Shown here piece by piece: positions 62,609 through 64,000 of a stretch of 64,000 bases of DNA; the stretch's first letter is position 1; the number at the start of each line of letters is the position of its first letter. The notes beneath the pieces were generated by a model, which saw only the letters and a list, made by a program, of their open reading frames with translations, was not told the origin of the DNA and did not search any database. This DNA is from Streptomyces sp. BK208. GTDB taxonomy: Bacteria; Actinomycetota; Actinomycetes; Streptomycetales; Streptomycetaceae. A program made the position numbers and the translations under genes. The stretch is from the NCBI RefSeq assembly GCF_004364245.1, contig NZ_SOAV01000002.1, positions 248,001-312,000 on the forward strand, written 5' to 3'.

Positions 62609-64000
62609 GTGGACGCGCAACGGGGCTGGGTGCGACGACTGGCGGGGTACGCCTGGCGGTATCCCAAGGACGTCGTACTGGCCCTGGGGTCCTCACTGGG
62701 CGGAATGGCCGTCATGGCCTTCGTCCCGCTGATCACCAAGGTGATCATCGACGACGTGATCGGCGACAAGACCAGGGACATGGCCGTGTGGGCCGGCCTC
62801 CTGATCGGCGCCGCGCTCGCCGTGTACGGCCTGACCTACGTGCGCCGCTACTACGGCGGCCGGCTCGCCCTCGACGTCCAGCACGACCTGCGCACCGACA
62901 TGTACGGGACGATCACCCGGCTGGACGGCAGACGGCAGGACCAGCTGTCCACGGGGCAGGTGATCGGGCGGGCCACCAGCGACCTCCAACTGATCCAGGG
63001 CCTGCTGTTCATGCTCCCGATGACCATCGGGAACGTCCTGCTCTTCCTGATCTCCCTCGTGATCATGGCGTGGCTCTCCCTGCCGCTCACCCTGGTCGCG
63101 CTGGCCGTCGCGCCCGCGCTCTGGTTCATCGCCCGCCGCAGCCGCACCCGGCTGCACCCCGCCACCTGGTACGCGCAGGCCCAGGCCGCCGCCGTCGCCG
63201 GGGTGGTCGACGGCTCGGTGAGCGGCGTACGCGTGGTCAAGGGCTTCGGGCAGGAGGAGCAGGAGACCGGGAAGCTCCGGGAGGTCGGGCGCAGGCTCTT
63301 CGCCGGACGGCTGCGCACCATCAGGCTGAACGCCACCTACACCCCGGCCCTCCAGGCGGTCCCCGCGCTCGGGCAGGTCGCCATGCTCGCCCTCGGCGGC
63401 TGGCTGGCGGTACGCGGACACATCACCCTCGGCACCTTCGTCGCCTTCTCCACCTACCTCGCCCAGCTCGTCGGTCCCGTCCGCATGCTGGCCATGGTGC
63501 TCACCGTCGGCCAGCAGGCCCGCGCGGGCACCGAGCGGGTCCTGGAGCTGATCGACACCGAGCCGGCCATCGAGGACGGCACGAAGACGCTGCCGGCCGA
63601 CGCGCCCGCGACCGTCGAGTTCGACGACGTCGCCTTCGGCTACGACACGGGCGACGGGGAGCCGAGGCCGGTCCTCGACGGGCTCTCCTTCGAGATCCGC
63701 GCCGGTGAGACCCTCGCCGTCGTCGGCTCCTCCGGGTCCGGCAAGTCCACCGTCTCGCTGCTCCTGCCACGCTTCTACGACGTGACGCGCGGCGCCGTCC
63801 TCGTCGGCGGCCACGACGTGCGCGAGCTGACCCTCGACTCGCTGCGGGCCGCCGTGGGGCTGGTGCCCGAGGACTCCTTCCTCTTCTCCGACACGGTCCG
63901 CGCCAACATCGCCTACGGCCGCCCGGACGCCACCGACGAGGAGATCGAGGCCGCCGCGCGGGCCGCGCAGGCGCACGGGTTCATCACCGAGCTGCCCGAG
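62609..64000 (+). CDS. ABC exporter, fused permease-ATPase (partial)
   Basis: A type IV (MsbA/LmrA-like) half-transporter, 464 aa visible, running off the window end. The membrane domain spans about 20-310 with six helices, opening VVLALGSSLGGMAVMAFVPLITKVIIDDVIG and including the coupling helix region GRATSDLQLIQGLL. The ATPase begins near 330 with Walker A GSSGSGKSTVS and Q-loop variant GLVPEDSFLFSDTVRANIAYG, where the expected Gln is Glu. Signature, Walker B and H-loop lie outside. GTG at 62609 has GGAG eight bases upstream. The substrate is unknown. Confidence 0.9.
   Translation, partial: MDAQRGWVRRLAGYAWRYPKDVVLALGSSLGGMAVMAFVPLITKVIIDDVIGDKTRDMAVWAGLLIGAALAVYGLTYVRRYYGGRLALDVQHDLRTDMYGTITRLDGRRQDQLSTGQVIGRATSDLQLIQGLLFMLPMTIGNVLLFLISLVIMAWLSLPLTLVALAVAPALWFIARRSRTRLHPATWYAQAQAAAVAGVVDGSVSGVRVVKGFGQEEQETGKLREVGRRLFAGRLRTIRLNATYTPALQAVPALGQVAMLALGGWLAVRGHITLGTFVAFSTYLAQLVGPVRMLAMVLTVGQQARAGTERVLELIDTEPAIEDGTKTLPADAPATVEFDDVAFGYDTGDGEPRPVLDGLSFEIRAGETLAVVGSSGSGKSTVSLLLPRFYDVTRGAVLVGGHDVRELTLDSLRAAVGLVPEDSFLFSDTVRANIAYGRPDATDEEIEAAARAAQAHGFITELPE

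Overview
The window is a piece of chromosome from a Streptomyces close to the S. coelicolor / S. lividans group. The DNA is very GC rich with strong third-position GC bias, GTG and TTG starts are common, and the content is typical of the genus: desferrioxamine genes, AdpA with a TTA codon, CebR-type operators, DmdR-type iron boxes, class F sortase. The gene order from bglC through adpA and des to the leucine-type catabolic cluster runs, as far as I remember, opposite to the SCO27xx-28xx numbering of S. coelicolor. Species names and SCO parallels are from memory, not from a search.

Layout. 0-1.1 kb: end of a Rieske oxygenase convergent with a MarR regulator. 1.1-2.5 kb: an AT-richer stretch with one orphan membrane protein. 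2.6-7.75 kb: a coupled minus-strand operon of a PAP2 phosphatase, a RecB/Cas4-type nuclease with four candidate Fe-S cysteines, an unknown protein and an SF1 Upf1-like helicase. Together these look like a split Dna2-type machine. 8-12.5 kb: a histidine phosphatase, a heptamer tandem array, an HTH-TPR regulator with a divergent small partner, a spermidine-synthase-like protein and a membrane-anchored orphan. 12.6-16.4 kb: a two-component pair followed by a secreted CBM2-GH18 chitinase whose upstream region carries an OmpR-type direct repeat. 16.5-22.8 kb: the cellobiose regulon bglC-cebG-cebF-cebE with divergent cebR and two CebR boxes; the ABC ATPase is not here.

23.0-25.7 kb: a 2.6-kb island bounded by a 25-bp near-identical repeat of the 3' end of tRNA-His(GTG). 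It has two orphan genes and no recognisable integrase. 25.8-28.6 kb: orn, a duplicated intergenic repeat, adpA (TTA codon at Leu225) and its long leader. 28.9-36.1 kb: universal stress protein, a GlmS paralogue, a purple-acid-phosphatase-like Tat protein, a DUF4429/SHOCT protein and a secreted GH20 hexosaminidase. 36.2-43.4 kb: the desferrioxamine locus desABCD, a siderophore-interacting reductase and desE, with iron boxes before desA and desE.

43.5-52 kb: acyl-CoA dehydrogenase, HMG-CoA-lyase-type enzyme, biotin-dependent carboxylase alpha and beta, a divergent TetR regulator with two GTTAA-N6-TTAAC-type operators, a second acyl-CoA dehydrogenase and a TesB thioesterase. 52-53.9 kb: CDF transporter and an unassigned protein. 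53.9-59.8 kb: PucR regulator, sodium/solute symporter, ureohydrolase and ThDP enzyme. I read this as a guanidino-acid (arginine transaminase-type) catabolic unit rather than simple agmatine use. 60-62.3 kb: a secreted repeat protein, a lipobox-bearing class F sortase and a secreted endonuclease I. 62.6-64 kb: an ABC exporter cut by the window end.

The most novel-looking items are the nuclease/unknown/helicase operon, the tRNA-His island, the guanidino-acid cluster and the sortase with its noncanonical substrate.
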